A stretch of DNA of 64,000 nt from CAVVDT01 sp963747005 (GCA_963747005.1 CAVVDT010000002.1:29704-93703), one strand, 5' to 3'; numbered from the stretch's first letter, positions 25,723 to 34,548 are shown. Notes: generated by a model not told the origin, from the sequence alone. Made by a program: numbers and translations.

Positions 25723-26451
25723 ATGCGCCAGCGACCGACATCGTTTACCCGCGAGCGTGTACGCGAAAGCTCGCTGCTGGTGCCGCTGATCATGACACTG
25801 GCGGTGCTGGTGGTCCTCGCCAGCGCCATCATGGCTTTCTACTTCTTCCCCTCGCCGGAATTGCTGATGCCGATGCGCACCGAGCCCGGCAGCGGCCATC
25901 GGGAGGTGCACATTGGCCTCGACGATGGCGAGCTGGTGGTGCCCTACGGCATCGTGGCGCGCATCAAGCGGCGCACCCTCGGCTCGGTGCAACAGGTCGA
26001 CCTGCAGGTGCCGTGGCCCTATGACGCATCGAGGTTGCCGGCCAGCCCCGACGAGGCCCGCGACCTGTCGGACTGGATCATCCTCACCTTCGAGCCGCGC
26101 GGCAAACTCATCGACCCGGCCGAGCGCCTGAGCAAGATCTACAAGGTCTATTTCGACGGCCCGCCCAGGCCCGGTCCCGCCGGCCTTCAGCGCTACGACT
26201 TCGCCCCCAACTCACCCTATGCCGATCTCGAGCTGTTCGTTTCCACCGATCCGAACCAGCCGGCGCTCATTCGCTGCGACCTGCAGCCATCGACGCTGGG
26301 GCCGATCCTGTGCGAGGCGCGGGTGCCGGTGTCGGATGCCACCATGATGCGCTACCGCTTCGCCGAGACGCATATCGATGCCTGGCGCCGCATCGATGCG
26401 CTGTCGCGGGCGTTGCTGGTGGAATTCTATCGCCCCAAGGGCGCCAAGTGA
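25723..26451 (+). CDS. Membrane-anchored protein of unknown function
   Basis: 242 aa. Cytoplasmic N-terminus (RQRPTSFTRERVRESS), one membrane anchor (LLVPLIMTLAVLVVLASAIMAFYF), then a ~190-residue periplasmic domain with no recognised family. The sequence looks conserved rather than spurious, with sensible codon use and an ordered pattern of strands (SDWIILTFEPRG, LIDPAERLSKIYKVYFDG). It ends immediately before the convergent DUF3126 gene. Confidence 0.65.
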   Translation: MRQRPTSFTRERVRESSLLVPLIMTLAVLVVLASAIMAFYFFPSPELLMPMRTEPGSGHREVHIGLDDGELVVPYGIVARIKRRTLGSVQQVDLQVPWPYDASRLPASPDEARDLSDWIILTFEPRGKLIDPAERLSKIYKVYFDGPPRPGPAGLQRYDFAPNSPYADLELFVSTDPNQPALIRCDLQPSTLGPILCEARVPVSDATMMRYRFAETHIDAWRRIDALSRALLVEFYRPKGAK

Positions 26452-26664
26452 TTACGACTCGAGGTCGAAATCGAGAATGGCCATCTGGAAATTGTAGGAG
26501 AGGTCGCCGTCCTCATCGTCGCGGAAGATGACGCCGATGAATTCCTCGGCGATATAGACTTCGGCCGAATCGGACTTCTGCGGCCGCTTCTTCACCACGA
26601 TCTGCGTGTTCTGGAACTGCTTGCGCAGGAAATTGGTGAGCTTGATGAGTTCGTCCGGCGTCAC
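26452..26664 (-). CDS. DUF3126 family protein
   Basis: 70 aa with the DUF3126 signature SAEVYIAEEFIGVIFRDDEDGDLSYNFQMAILDFDL. GTG start at 26664, with GGAGG about nine bases upstream. This small acidic protein is found almost only in Alphaproteobacteria and is regularly next to cysE, as here (116 nt downstream of cysE, same strand), so it may be linked to cysteine metabolism. Function unknown. Confidence 0.88.
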   Translation of the reverse strand: MTPDELIKLTNFLRKQFQNTQIVVKKRPQKSDSAEVYIAEEFIGVIFRDDEDGDLSYNFQMAILDFDLES

Positions 26665-26780
26665 TGGGCAAGGCCTCCGCTTGGGTCATGAATGAGGGTG
26701 GCGTGCACCCCGGTGTCGCGACCCGTTTAGCCCGTGCCGGTCGACCGTTACAAGCCCTATATAGGCGCCAGAGCCCGACT

Positions 26781-27611
26781 TCACACTACCGGCTTGATCT
26801 CGTCATCGAACTGCTGGTCCATGCTGCGGGCCGGTTCCGCGCAGCCGGCATAGCCGATGATGCGGGCCGGAACCCCGGCTACCGTGCGGTTGGCCGGCAC
26901 ATCGTGCAGCACCACCGAGCCCGCCGCCACCCGTGAGCAATGGCCAATCTCGATATTGCCCAGTACCTTGGCGCCGGCGCCGAGCAGCACCCCGTGGCGC
27001 ACCTTGGGATGGCGGTCGCCGTCCGCCTTGCCGGTGCCGCCCAGCGTCACCGAATGCAGCATGGAGACATCGTCCTCCACCACCGCCGTCTCGCCGATGA
27101 CGATCGAATGGGCGTGGTCGATCATGATGCCGCGGCCGACGCGGGCGGCCGGGTGGATATCGACGGAAAACACCACAGAGGCCCGGCTCTGCAGATAGAG
27201 GGCGAAATCCTTGCGTCCCATCTCCCACAGCCGATGGGCCATGCGGTAGGTCTGCAGCGCCTGGAAACCCTTGAAGTAGAGCAATGGCTCGATCGCCCGG
27301 TCGCAAGCCGGATCGCGGTCGACCACGGCCAGGATATCGGCCCGCGCCTGGGCCCCGATGTCGGGCTCGGCCTCCAGCGCGTCCTCGAAGGCCTGCACGA
27401 TGAAATCCGCCCCGAGATCGGCATTGCCGAGCCGCTGGGCGAGCCGCTGGTTGAGGGCATCCTCGAAACGGCGATGATTGAGCACGGCACCGAAGATGAA
27501 CCCGCCGAGACTGGGATCATTGACAATGACCTCGTCCGCCTCGCGGCGAATACGCTCCCATACGGGATCCAGCGAATGGACCGGCCGTGCGGCGGGATTT
27601 GAATGCGGCAT
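26781..27611 (-). CDS. cysE: Serine O-acetyltransferase
   Basis: 276 aa. N-terminal helical CysE domain (DPVWERIRREADEVI) and C-terminal left-handed beta-helix with FSVDIHPAARVGRGIMIDHAHSIVIGETAVVEDDVSMLHSVTLGGTG, which includes the catalytic Asp-His pair, and HPKVRHGVLLGAGAKVLGNIEIG. It acetylates serine for cysteine synthesis. The C-terminal tail ends EIKPVV, not the canonical Ile needed to dock CysK, so cysteine-synthase complex formation may be altered. Confidence 0.94.
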   Translation of the reverse strand: MPHSNPAARPVHSLDPVWERIRREADEVIVNDPSLGGFIFGAVLNHRRFEDALNQRLAQRLGNADLGADFIVQAFEDALEAEPDIGAQARADILAVVDRDPACDRAIEPLLYFKGFQALQTYRMAHRLWEMGRKDFALYLQSRASVVFSVDIHPAARVGRGIMIDHAHSIVIGETAVVEDDVSMLHSVTLGGTGKADGDRHPKVRHGVLLGAGAKVLGNIEIGHCSRVAAGSVVLHDVPANRTVAGVPARIIGYAGCAEPARSMDQQFDDEIKPVV

Positions 27612-27725
27612 GACGCAATCCTTTAATCCGGTGCCGGCAGTGAGCCGGCTTGAGGGCCCAATATGGCGATCGACGGCGGCCTTGCAAAGGGCGCGCCAGT
27701 TCGATTCTCCTTAACTGACGGCTTC

Positions 27726-28640
27726 TTATCCGGCGGTTTCGGCGATGCCCGCGTGGCGTGCCACGAACCCGGCAACCGCGGCAGTAAAGGCATCGTTGCG
27801 GTCACCGGCCACCATGTGCCGGGCGCCGCTCACATCGGCCAGTTCGGCGTGCGGGCAAAGGTGCAGGAATTCTGCCGCCTCGGCCTCGCCCACCAGTTCG
27901 CTTTCGCGCCCCCGGACCAGCAGCACAGGGATTTTTAGATGCCTTGCCGCCTCGCTCTGGCGCGCCTGCAGGGTGCGGGCATGCTCCACCGCGTCGGCGC
28001 GGTGATCGAGGAAACGCGGGTCCCAGTGCCAGCGATAGCGCCCGTCTTCGCCGCGCCTCAGGTTCTTCGACAGGCCGGAAAGATTGCTGGGCCGCGGCCG
28101 GTGCGGCAGATAGGCGGATATGGCATCGGCGGCGTCCTCGAGGCTGGCAAAGCCCTTTTCGGCATCGGCGGCCATGAACGACAGGATGCGCGCCACCCCT
28201 TCGGGTTTGACGCGCGGCGTGATGTCCACCAGCACCAGGGCCGAGAACAGGTCCCGGCCACCGACTCCCGCCGCCAGCAGGCAGGCGATGCCGCCAAGCG
28301 ATGCCCCGACGGCCACCGGCGGGGCCGAGCCGTCGGCGGCCAGCGCGCGTGCCACGGCTGCCACGTCATCGGCATAATCGTCGAAGGTATAGGCGCCGTC
28401 CGCCACCCAGTCGCTATCGCCATGGCCGCGCTGGTCGAAGGTTATGGCGCGAAATCCGGCGCGCGCCAGCGCTTCGGCAGTGCCCTGCCAGGAATGTCGC
28501 GTCTGGCCGCCGCCGTGGGCCAGCAGAACGCTTCGTCCGCGACCGCCTTCGAGCAGAAATTCCTCGCCGATCAAGCGGTTCCCGGCTGTTCCTGCAAAAC
28601 TGATGCGGTGGCGGGCGATAGATTTCTGGTCGTCGATCAT
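27726..28640 (-). CDS. Alpha/beta hydrolase
   Basis: 304 aa. LLAHGGGQTRHSW is the oxyanion region, the nucleophile elbow GASLGG carries Ser, the acid Asp/Glu lies near VRGRESELVGE, and the His is in SGARHMVAGD, so the triad is complete. FDQRGHGDSDW is typical of the epoxide-hydrolase/esterase branch. Same strand as and 48 nt downstream of the second alpha/beta hydrolase; possible operon. Substrate unknown. Confidence 0.86.
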   Translation of the reverse strand: MIDDQKSIARHRISFAGTAGNRLIGEEFLLEGGRGRSVLLAHGGGQTRHSWQGTAEALARAGFRAITFDQRGHGDSDWVADGAYTFDDYADDVAAVARALAADGSAPPVAVGASLGGIACLLAAGVGGRDLFSALVLVDITPRVKPEGVARILSFMAADAEKGFASLEDAADAISAYLPHRPRPSNLSGLSKNLRRGEDGRYRWHWDPRFLDHRADAVEHARTLQARQSEAARHLKIPVLLVRGRESELVGEAEAAEFLHLCPHAELADVSGARHMVAGDRNDAFTAAVAGFVARHAGIAETAG

Positions 28641-28688
28641 GCGCCGACTATGACGGACGATGACGACGCAGACAAGTTTACGTAAAAG

Positions 28689-29447
28689 TCAGATATTGAA
28701 AGAAAGTTCGAGAAAGTCCGCCACAGCGCGCTTGTAGTCCGGCGCCCCGACCGCTTTCATGTGGTCCTTGCCGGCAAGAGTTACGCCGCGCGCGCCGGGG
28801 ATGGCGGCAACCAGCGGTTCGACGGCGCCGGCAATGGCATCGTCACCGCCGGCCACCACCAGCACCGGCGCCTTGATGCCTGCCAGGTCCGCAGCCGAGA
28901 TGCGCTGGCGTGCCGCCCGCATGCAGGCGGCCAGCGCCTTCAAATCCGAGCCGGTCCGCGCGGCGAACTCGCGAAATCCCCGCGCCTCTTCATCGGCGAC
29001 CTCGGCCGGACTGTCGGCTTCCAACGCTTCGGCGATGATTTCGGAACCGCCGAGACCGCGGATCATGTTTTCCGCCAGTCCCGCCAGCACCACCCGGCGC
29101 ACCCGCTCCGGGTGGCGGATGGCGAGGAAGGCGGAAATGCGCGCGCCCATGGAATAGCCCATGACATCCATCGCCTCATAGCCCAGGTGCTCGATCAGCC
29201 GGCGCGCATCCTCGGCCATGAGAGTGGAGGGATAGGCTGCCGGGTCGTAGAGCTTCTGGCTGAAGCCATGGCCGCGATTGTCGATGCTGATGACCTGCCG
29301 GCCGCGCTCGCTGAGAAACTTCACCCATCCTGTCGCCGTCCAGTTGATGCGGCCGTTGGAGGCAAAGCCGTGAATAAGGAGGATGGGCTCTCCCTCTCCT
29401 TCCACCTCAAAGGCGATCTCGACGCCGTCCGAATCGAAAACCTGCAC
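28689..29447 (-). CDS. Alpha/beta hydrolase
   Basis: 252 aa from a GTG start at 29447, preceded by GGGAGAAG; longer frames run across the divergent zinc-finger gene and are rejected. Motifs: LLIHGFASNGRINW, DNRGHGFSQKLYDP, nucleophile elbow GYSMGARI, acid region VVAGGDDAIAG and GKDHMKAVG (His). It resembles proline iminopeptidase/haloperoxidase-like hydrolases. Substrate unknown. It is divergent from the NDUFS6-like gene. Confidence 0.85.
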   Translation of the reverse strand: MQVFDSDGVEIAFEVEGEGEPILLIHGFASNGRINWTATGWVKFLSERGRQVISIDNRGHGFSQKLYDPAAYPSTLMAEDARRLIEHLGYEAMDVMGYSMGARISAFLAIRHPERVRRVVLAGLAENMIRGLGGSEIIAEALEADSPAEVADEEARGFREFAARTGSDLKALAACMRAARQRISAADLAGIKAPVLVVAGGDDAIAGAVEPLVAAIPGARGVTLAGKDHMKAVGAPDYKRAVADFLELSFNI

Positions 29448-29547
29448 GCTTCGCTTCTCCCGCTGAAGCCTGATTTGAAACGCTGGCGACGTTATGCTAT
29501 TCGCGGGGCCAGCGAAACCCGGCACCGCAATCCAAGGGAGCACCGTC

Positions 29548-29793
29548 ATGGCGACCAGCCACACGCCGAAATTCCACAACGATCTCGGTGTGGCCGCCAT
29601 CGATATCGGCGCCCGCGAGTTCGAATGCATCGGCGCCCTGCCCCCCTTCGATCACCCGCACGTCTATATCGACATGGGCGACGCCGATGAGGCGATCTGC
29701 CCTTATTGCTCCACCCTCTACCGTCACGACCCGGCACTGAAAGCCGACGAGGCGCGCCCGCCTGAGGCCATGGTCAAGTCGGAAGCCGCCTGA
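29548..29793 (+). CDS. Zinc-finger domain-containing protein (zf-CHCC, NDUFS6-like)
   Basis: 81 aa. GAREFECIGALPPFDHPHVYIDMG followed by AICPYCSTLY gives the Cys-His-Cys-Cys zinc site of the NDUFS6/13-kDa complex I accessory subunit family, which in Alphaproteobacteria associates with NADH dehydrogenase. AAGGGAG precedes ATG 29548. It may therefore be a complex I accessory subunit located away from the nuo operon. Confidence 0.88.
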   Translation: MATSHTPKFHNDLGVAAIDIGAREFECIGALPPFDHPHVYIDMGDADEAICPYCSTLYRHDPALKADEARPPEAMVKSEAA

Positions 29794-29818
29794 ACCGCCG
29801 GACCCCCGAAAAGAAAGC

Positions 29819-29847
29819 GGCGGCGCGTCCCCCACGGTCGCGCCGCC
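29819..29847. terminator. GC-rich hairpin after the zinc-finger gene
   Basis: GGCGGCGCG (29819-29827) pairs perfectly with CGCGCCGCC (29839-29847). No T-run follows, so termination is uncertain. The gap 29794-30313 otherwise contains only one small candidate gene on the minus strand. Confidence 0.4.
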
Positions 29848-29936
29848 ACCTTAGTCGCCCCTCAAAAGTGCCGTCTTGCTGTCCCCCGCAATCCCGTTGC
29901 GGCATGACGGCGGGCGCCCTCCCCCTTCAAGGAGAG

Positions 29937-30080
29937 TTAGAGCAATTGCGATATCGGCGCGCTCGCCGCAGCGCCCTGTCCAACATGATGGCCGATGTCC
30001 GCCGCCACCGCCATGCCTGACATGATCTTGAGTCCCAGAAGGCTTACAATCGCGATCCAGGCGATATCCTTGCTGAGCAT
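29937..30080 (-). CDS. Candidate small secreted or membrane peptide
   Basis: 47 codons starting MLSKDIAWIAIVSLLGLKI and ending SAPISQLL, TAA stop. A Lys near the N-terminus, a hydrophobic core and an Ala-x-Ala-like site (GMAVAAD) look like a signal peptide with a short Gly/Ala/His-rich mature part. A purine-rich GGATGGGA lies just upstream of the ATG. There is no known family, and the 520-bp gap around it has nothing better. It could be chance. Confidence 0.4.
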   Translation of the reverse strand: MLSKDIAWIAIVSLLGLKIMSGMAVAADIGHHVGQGAAASAPISQLL

Positions 30081-30313
30081 GTTGTGTCCCATCCAGAATG
30101 TTGCGGCCGCATTGTCGGTCGATCTCGCAAGCGTGTGCGGCCTTCAGGGCCGTACTATGCGCGTCATCGTCGATAATGAGAATTTGAATCGAATTTTGCG
30201 GTAAAGCGTTGGTAAACGCCCCCGCCGGCCGATGCCCGTTTCTCCCGGCATGCGGGTGGACATTCAGGCGTGCGCCCGCCATAGATGCCCGATCAGCCCG
30301 AGTAACGCCGCCC

Positions 30314-30832
30314 ATGCCCGACCGCCATCCCGTCTCCATCCGCGACTACCGCCCTGAAAGCGACCGCACAGGCCTGATCGCCATCGTGCGCGAATTGCAG
30401 TCGCATGAGGCAGGCCTCTATGACCGCATGCGCCCGGCCGCCGACATGGGAGACTGGTATGCCGGGCATCTCTTGCGCCAGTGCCTGGACCATGCCGGGC
30501 GCCTGCTGGTGGCCGAAAGGGCCGGCCGCATCGTCGGCTATGCCACCATCCTCACCCGTATCGAGGAGAATTCGGTCGACGAGATTGCCCATAGCTATGC
30601 CTATGTGGGCGATCTGGCGGTCACCGCTTCCGCCAGGGGCGCGGGTATCGGCCACCGCTTGCTCGATGCCTGCGAGGCCGAAGCGCGGCGGCGCGGCGCC
30701 GGCCACCTGCGCATCACCGCCATTGCCGCCAATACCCGCGCCCGCGACGTCTATCGCGCTTTCGGGTTCGCCGAACTGTTCGTCGATCTCGAAAAGCCGC
30801 TTCATCCCCCGGAGCCAATGCCATGCGATTGA
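30314..30832 (+). CDS. GNAT family N-acetyltransferase
   Basis: 172 aa. The acetyl-CoA motif A is VGDLAVTASARGAGIGHRLLDACEAEARRRG, with NTRARDVYRAFGF as motif B, a complete GNAT fold. An upstream open extension is rejected because ATG 30314 begins the conserved part. Its 3' end overlaps the next gene by 10 nt, and that gene overlaps the third by one base, so the three form a tightly coupled operon. Acceptor substrate unknown. Confidence 0.88.
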   Translation: MPDRHPVSIRDYRPESDRTGLIAIVRELQSHEAGLYDRMRPAADMGDWYAGHLLRQCLDHAGRLLVAERAGRIVGYATILTRIEENSVDEIAHSYAYVGDLAVTASARGAGIGHRLLDACEAEARRRGAGHLRITAIAANTRARDVYRAFGFAELFVDLEKPLHPPEPMPCD

Positions 30833-31581
30833 AGGGAAAGACCGCCATCGTCACCGGTGCCGCCTCGGGGTTCGGCGAGGGCATAGCCCGGCGCTTTGCG
30901 GCCGAAGGGGCCTATGTGGTGGTCTGCGACATCGACGAGGCGGGCGCCGTCGCGGTCGCCGAGGCCATTGCGGAAAAATCCGGCCAGGCCCACGCGGCGG
31001 TGTGCGACGTCACGGTTTCCGGCGACATTGCCCATCTGGTCGACGAGACGCTGACGACCTTCGGGTCCATCGACGTCCTGGTGAATAATGCCGGCATGCC
31101 GCAAGTCAACGGCCCCATGCTCGATGTCGACGAAGAGACCTTCGACCGCATCTTCGCCGTCAATGTCAAATCCATCTACCTGATGGCCCGCCACGTGGTG
31201 CCGGTGATGCGCCAGGTGGGCGGTGGCGTCATCCTCAACACCGCCTCCACCGCCGCCTTGCGCCCGCGCCCCGGCCTCACCTGGTACAACGGGTCCAAGG
31301 GTGCGGTGGTGACGCTGACCAAGTCCATGGCCATCGAACTGGCGAGCGATGGCATCCGCGTCAATGCCCTGTGTCCGGTAGCCGGCGAAACGCCCATGTT
31401 GGCGGCTTTCATGGGCGGGTCGGTGAGCGATGACATGCAGCAGAAATTCATTGCGACCATCCCGCTGGGGCGCCTGTCGAGCCCGCGCGACATCGCCAAC
31501 GCGGCGCTTTATCTCGCCTCGGACGAGGCCGATTTCATCACCGGCGTCTGCCTCGACGTGGACGGCGGGCGCTCGATCTGA
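30823..31581 (+). CDS. SDR family NAD(P)-dependent oxidoreductase
   Basis: 252 aa. GAASGFGEGIARRF (cofactor), VNNAGMPQVNGP (NAG), a Ser at NTASTAALRP and catalytic YNGSK, and a C-terminal GVCLDVDGGRSI, so all classical SDR residues are present, in contrast with the SDR at 9214. It resembles glucose 1-dehydrogenase/3-oxoacyl reductase-type enzymes. Second gene of the GNAT-SDR-YcaQ operon. Confidence 0.9.
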   Translation: MRLKGKTAIVTGAASGFGEGIARRFAAEGAYVVVCDIDEAGAVAVAEAIAEKSGQAHAAVCDVTVSGDIAHLVDETLTTFGSIDVLVNNAGMPQVNGPMLDVDEETFDRIFAVNVKSIYLMARHVVPVMRQVGGGVILNTASTAALRPRPGLTWYNGSKGAVVTLTKSMAIELASDGIRVNALCPVAGETPMLAAFMGGSVSDDMQQKFIATIPLGRLSSPRDIANAALYLASDEADFITGVCLDVDGGRSI

Positions 31582-32804
31582 TGGCGCCCGGCAGTGACAG
31601 CCTCAGCCGCGACGAGGCCCGCCGGATGGCGCTGGCCGCAACCGGCCTTGCTTCCAGCCCACGCCGCACGGGCAAGGCCACATGGGCCAGGCTTTCCCCG
31701 GTGATCGAGCGCCTCAACCTGTTGCAGATGGACTCGGTCAACGTCCTGGCGCGCGCCCACTACCTGCCGCTGTGGTCGCGCGCCGGTCCCTACGACCACA
31801 AGACCCTCGATGCCCGCGCCTTCGACAACCGCAAACGCGCCCTGTTCGAATACTGGGCGCATGAGGCGAGCCTCCTGCCGTTCGCGCTGCATCCGCTGTT
31901 GCGCTGGCGCATGGCCGATGCCGCCCGTGGCATCGGTCTCTACAAGGACCTGGCGAAGTTTGCCCGCGACCAGCGTCCCTACGTCGCCGAACTGCTGGCC
32001 CGGGTGCGCGCCGAAGGCCCGGTGAGCGCCCGCGACCTTGACGACGGGAGCGGCCGCACCGGCCCGTGGTGGGGCTGGCACGACGCCAAGACCGGGCTTG
32101 AATACCTGTTCTGGGCAGGCGAGGTGACGGCGGCCGGCCGCAGGGGGGCTTTCGAGCGCACCTACGACGTGCCCGAACGGGTCATCCCGGCGGACATTCT
32201 CAACCTTGCAACCCCGCCCCGTGCCGAGGCCATCCGCCAGCTTGTCGTCCTGTCGGCCCAGGCCCTGGGCATCGCCAGTGAGCAGGATCTGCGCGATTAT
32301 TTCCGCCTTGCCGTCGCCGACACGACAAAGGCCATTGCCGAACTGATCGAAGCGGGCGCACTTCGCCCCGTCAGCGTCGAAGGTTGGCGCCAGCCGGCCT
32401 TCATGGCCGCGGGCGCCCAGGTGCCGGCCCGCGCCGCGCCGACCACGCTGTTATCGCCGTTCGATCCGCTGGTGTGGAACCGGGCGCGCACCGAACGGGT
32501 ATTCGGCTTTTCCTACCGCATCGAGATCTACACGCCCGCCGAAAAACGGGTGCACGGCTACTACGTCCTGCCCTTCATGCACCGCGGCCGCTTTGCCGCG
32601 CGCGCCTGCCTCAAGGCCGACCGGGCGGCGGGCGTGCTCCGGGTGAATACCGCCCATGCCGAACCCGGCAGCAAGCCGGGCGACGTAGCCGAAGCGCTGA
32701 TGCCCGAACTCGCCGCCATGGCCGCATGGCTGGGGCTTGAGCGGGTGGAGATCGCCGGTGAGGGCGATCTCAGCCCGCTGCTAGATCAGCATGCGATTGG
32801 GTAG
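31581..32804 (+). CDS. YcaQ/AlkX-like winged-helix DNA glycosylase
   Basis: 407 aa, HTH_42 family. LLQMDSVNVLARAHYLPLWSR contains the catalytic QxD (QMD) that marks the AlkX/YcaQ branch rather than AlkZ (QxQ). FEYWAHEASLLP, WGWHDAKTGLEYLFWAGEV and LLSPFDPLVWNRARTERVFGF are the family's other blocks. YcaQ enzymes remove crosslinked or bulky alkyl adducts, including interstrand crosslinks. It overlaps the SDR by one base, so it may be a stress gene in a metabolic operon. The stop codon lies inside a hairpin. Confidence 0.88.
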   Translation: MAPGSDSLSRDEARRMALAATGLASSPRRTGKATWARLSPVIERLNLLQMDSVNVLARAHYLPLWSRAGPYDHKTLDARAFDNRKRALFEYWAHEASLLPFALHPLLRWRMADAARGIGLYKDLAKFARDQRPYVAELLARVRAEGPVSARDLDDGSGRTGPWWGWHDAKTGLEYLFWAGEVTAAGRRGAFERTYDVPERVIPADILNLATPPRAEAIRQLVVLSAQALGIASEQDLRDYFRLAVADTTKAIAELIEAGALRPVSVEGWRQPAFMAAGAQVPARAAPTTLLSPFDPLVWNRARTERVFGFSYRIEIYTPAEKRVHGYYVLPFMHRGRFAARACLKADRAAGVLRVNTAHAEPGSKPGDVAEALMPELAAMAAWLGLERVEIAGEGDLSPLLDQHAIG

Positions 32805-32831
32805 AATCACCCAATCGCATAAAAGCTGATC
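32784..32831. terminator. Long perfect-stem hairpin containing the ycaQ-like stop codon
   Basis: ATGCGATTGGGT (32791-32802) pairs perfectly with ACCCAATCGCAT (32809-32820) around AGAATC; outside, GATCAGC and GCTGATC extend the stem with an AAAA bulge. There is no U-tract, so it may terminate, stabilise, or be a mobile palindrome. The gene's TAG starts at 32802. Confidence 0.55.
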
Positions 32832-32845
32832 GATTCCAATGTGTT

Positions 32846-32894
32846 GAGCATGATGTTGTCCGAAAAGCGGTTTCCACTCTTCGGCATCATGCTC
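32846..32894. repeat. Rhizobial-type palindromic mosaic repeat
   Basis: GAGCATGATG at 32846-32855 and CATCATGCTC at 32885-32894 form a perfect outer inverted repeat, and CCGAAAAGCGGTTT and TTCGG fall within. This GAGCATGATG...GCGGTTTTCGG...CATCATGCTC layout is the dispersed intergenic palindrome common in Hyphomicrobiales genomes. Confidence 0.65.
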
Positions 32895-32926
32895 TGGCCG
32901 ACAGGACAGCCTGAGGTTTCCCCGGA

Positions 32927-34330
32927 CTACAGCTTTAGTCCCGAGCGGGTCAGGTCGTCGGCCACCTCGGTGATCGAGGCCGCCAGCGTGTCGACCATGA
33001 AGTCGGCCTCGTCTATGGTGAGGATGAGCGGCGGCGACATGACGTCGAGATGCCCGAGCGGACGCACCAGAAGCCCCTTGGCCTCGCAAGCATCGGAGAT
33101 GCGCCGCGAAATGTTGGCCTCGGCCGGCAGCTTGGCGCGGGTCTTCTTGTCGGCCACGTATTCCACACACATCATGAACCGCCGCCCGCGCACATCGCCG
33201 ACCAGCGGCAGGTCGGACAGGGCCTTGAGGCGCTGCTCGAAGTGATCGCCCACCCGCTTGGCGTTGCCGAGAATGTCCTCGCGCTCGATGATGGCGATGT
33301 TCTCCAGCGCCACCGCGCAACCCACCGGATGCCCCGAGCAGGTAAAGCCGTGGGTGAACCAGCCGTTGGGATCGGGCGCCGAGATCACCTCGTGGATGCC
33401 TTCCGAATAAAGCGTCGCCCCCATGGGGAAATACCCCGAGGTGATGCCCTTGGCGCAGGTGATGATGTCGGGGACGATGCCGAATTCGGCTTCGGACGCA
33501 AACCAGTGGCCCACCCGCCCGAAGGCCGACACCACCTCATCGGCGATGAACAGGATATCGCTTTCCTTGCACACGGCATGCATGCGCTTGAGGTAGCAGG
33601 GCGGCGGCACCACGACGCCGCCGGACCCCTGGATCGGCTCGGCGATGAAGCAGGCGATGTTCTCCGCGCCGACTTCTTCGACCTTGGCCTTGAACTCATC
33701 CACCAGGAAGTCGGTAAACGCCTCCAGCGTCATGCCCTCCGGCCGGCGATAGGGATAGGGCGCCGAGAGATGGTGGATGGTATCGGTGAGATACTGGAAC
33801 TCGGGGCGGGTATCGCCCTCGCGCTTGCCGATGGAGGCGGTGAGGAAGGTCGAGCCGTGATAGGAGTTGTTGCGCGAGATGATGTGGCGGCGCGCCATGT
33901 TGCCCTTGCGGCCATGATAATAATGAGCGAGCCGCACCGCCCCCTCATTCGCCGCCGAACCCGACAGGGCGAACATCACCCGGTTGAGCGAGCCCGGCGA
34001 AAGGCTGGCCAGCTTGGCCGCGAGCATGGCCGCCGGCGGGTTGGTGACGTCGACGAAGGTGTTGCAATAGCCGAGCTGTTCGGCCTGCTCGGCCATGGCG
34101 CGGCCCAGTTCCTTGCGCCCGTAGCCGACATTGACGCACCACATGCCGCCGATGCCGTCGAGGTAGCGATTGCCCGCGATGTCGGTGACATAGGCCCCCT
34201 CGCCCCTGGCGAGGACCAGCGAACCGTCCTTGCGGAATGAATCGAAATGCGTCCACGGATGGACGAAATGGTCATGGTCGGCCTGCCACAGGGCATCGCC
34301 GTCGAACTGGTTGTGCAAGGGATTGAGCAT
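32927..34330 (-). CDS. Class III aminotransferase (aspartate aminotransferase superfamily)
   Basis: 467 aa, full length for an omega-aminotransferase. GGMWCVNVGYGRKELGRAMAEQ, SGSAANEGAVRLA, NSYHGSTFLTAS, FIADEVVSAFGRVGHWFAS (Asp to PLP nitrogen) and TCAKGITSGYFPMGA (Schiff-base Lys) are all present. It belongs to the pyruvate-dependent omega-amino-acid/diamine transaminase group. The amino donor cannot be set by sequence; putrescine or taurine-like substrates are possible. A TetR-type palindrome is 20 nt upstream. Confidence 0.9.
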   Translation of the reverse strand: MLNPLHNQFDGDALWQADHDHFVHPWTHFDSFRKDGSLVLARGEGAYVTDIAGNRYLDGIGGMWCVNVGYGRKELGRAMAEQAEQLGYCNTFVDVTNPPAAMLAAKLASLSPGSLNRVMFALSGSAANEGAVRLAHYYHGRKGNMARRHIISRNNSYHGSTFLTASIGKREGDTRPEFQYLTDTIHHLSAPYPYRRPEGMTLEAFTDFLVDEFKAKVEEVGAENIACFIAEPIQGSGGVVVPPPCYLKRMHAVCKESDILFIADEVVSAFGRVGHWFASEAEFGIVPDIITCAKGITSGYFPMGATLYSEGIHEVISAPDPNGWFTHGFTCSGHPVGCAVALENIAIIEREDILGNAKRVGDHFEQRLKALSDLPLVGDVRGRRFMMCVEYVADKKTRAKLPAEANISRRISDACEAKGLLVRPLGHLDVMSPPLILTIDEADFMVDTLAASITEVADDLTRSGLKL

Positions 34331-34349
34331 GGGTCTTTCTCTGGTTTTG

Positions 34350-34367
34350 ATTGAATGTTCATTCAAT
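34350..34367. promoter_or_regulatory. TetR-family operator-like palindrome
   Basis: ATTGAATG TT CATTCAAT, an 8-bp inverted repeat with a 2-bp spacer, lying 20 nt before the aminotransferase start. The TGAATG-n2-CATTCA core is the form bound by many TetR/AcrR regulators, including fatty-acid and amine-responsive ones. No regulator gene is nearby. Confidence 0.55.
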
Positions 34368-34522
34368 ACGAATGCCTATGCCAGATTTCGGGGATGAGCG
34401 CAATGACCTTCATTGCGGCGCCTGGGCGATGACGGCCGTTGATTCAATCTGCGAGGCGGCGCGCGCAAGCAATTCCGGGGGTTGGAATTTTCTTGCGGTA
34501 CCACTCCAGCGCACTCACGTTT

Positions 34523-34546
34523 CGTCACCCCGGCGAAGGCCGGTCC
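34523..34546. repeat. Dispersed CCGGCGAAGGCCGG palindromic repeat, partial
   Basis: CGTCACCCCGGCGAAGGCCGG then TCC; the same unit as at 15901 and 9965. Confidence 0.6.
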
Positions 34547-34548
34547 AG

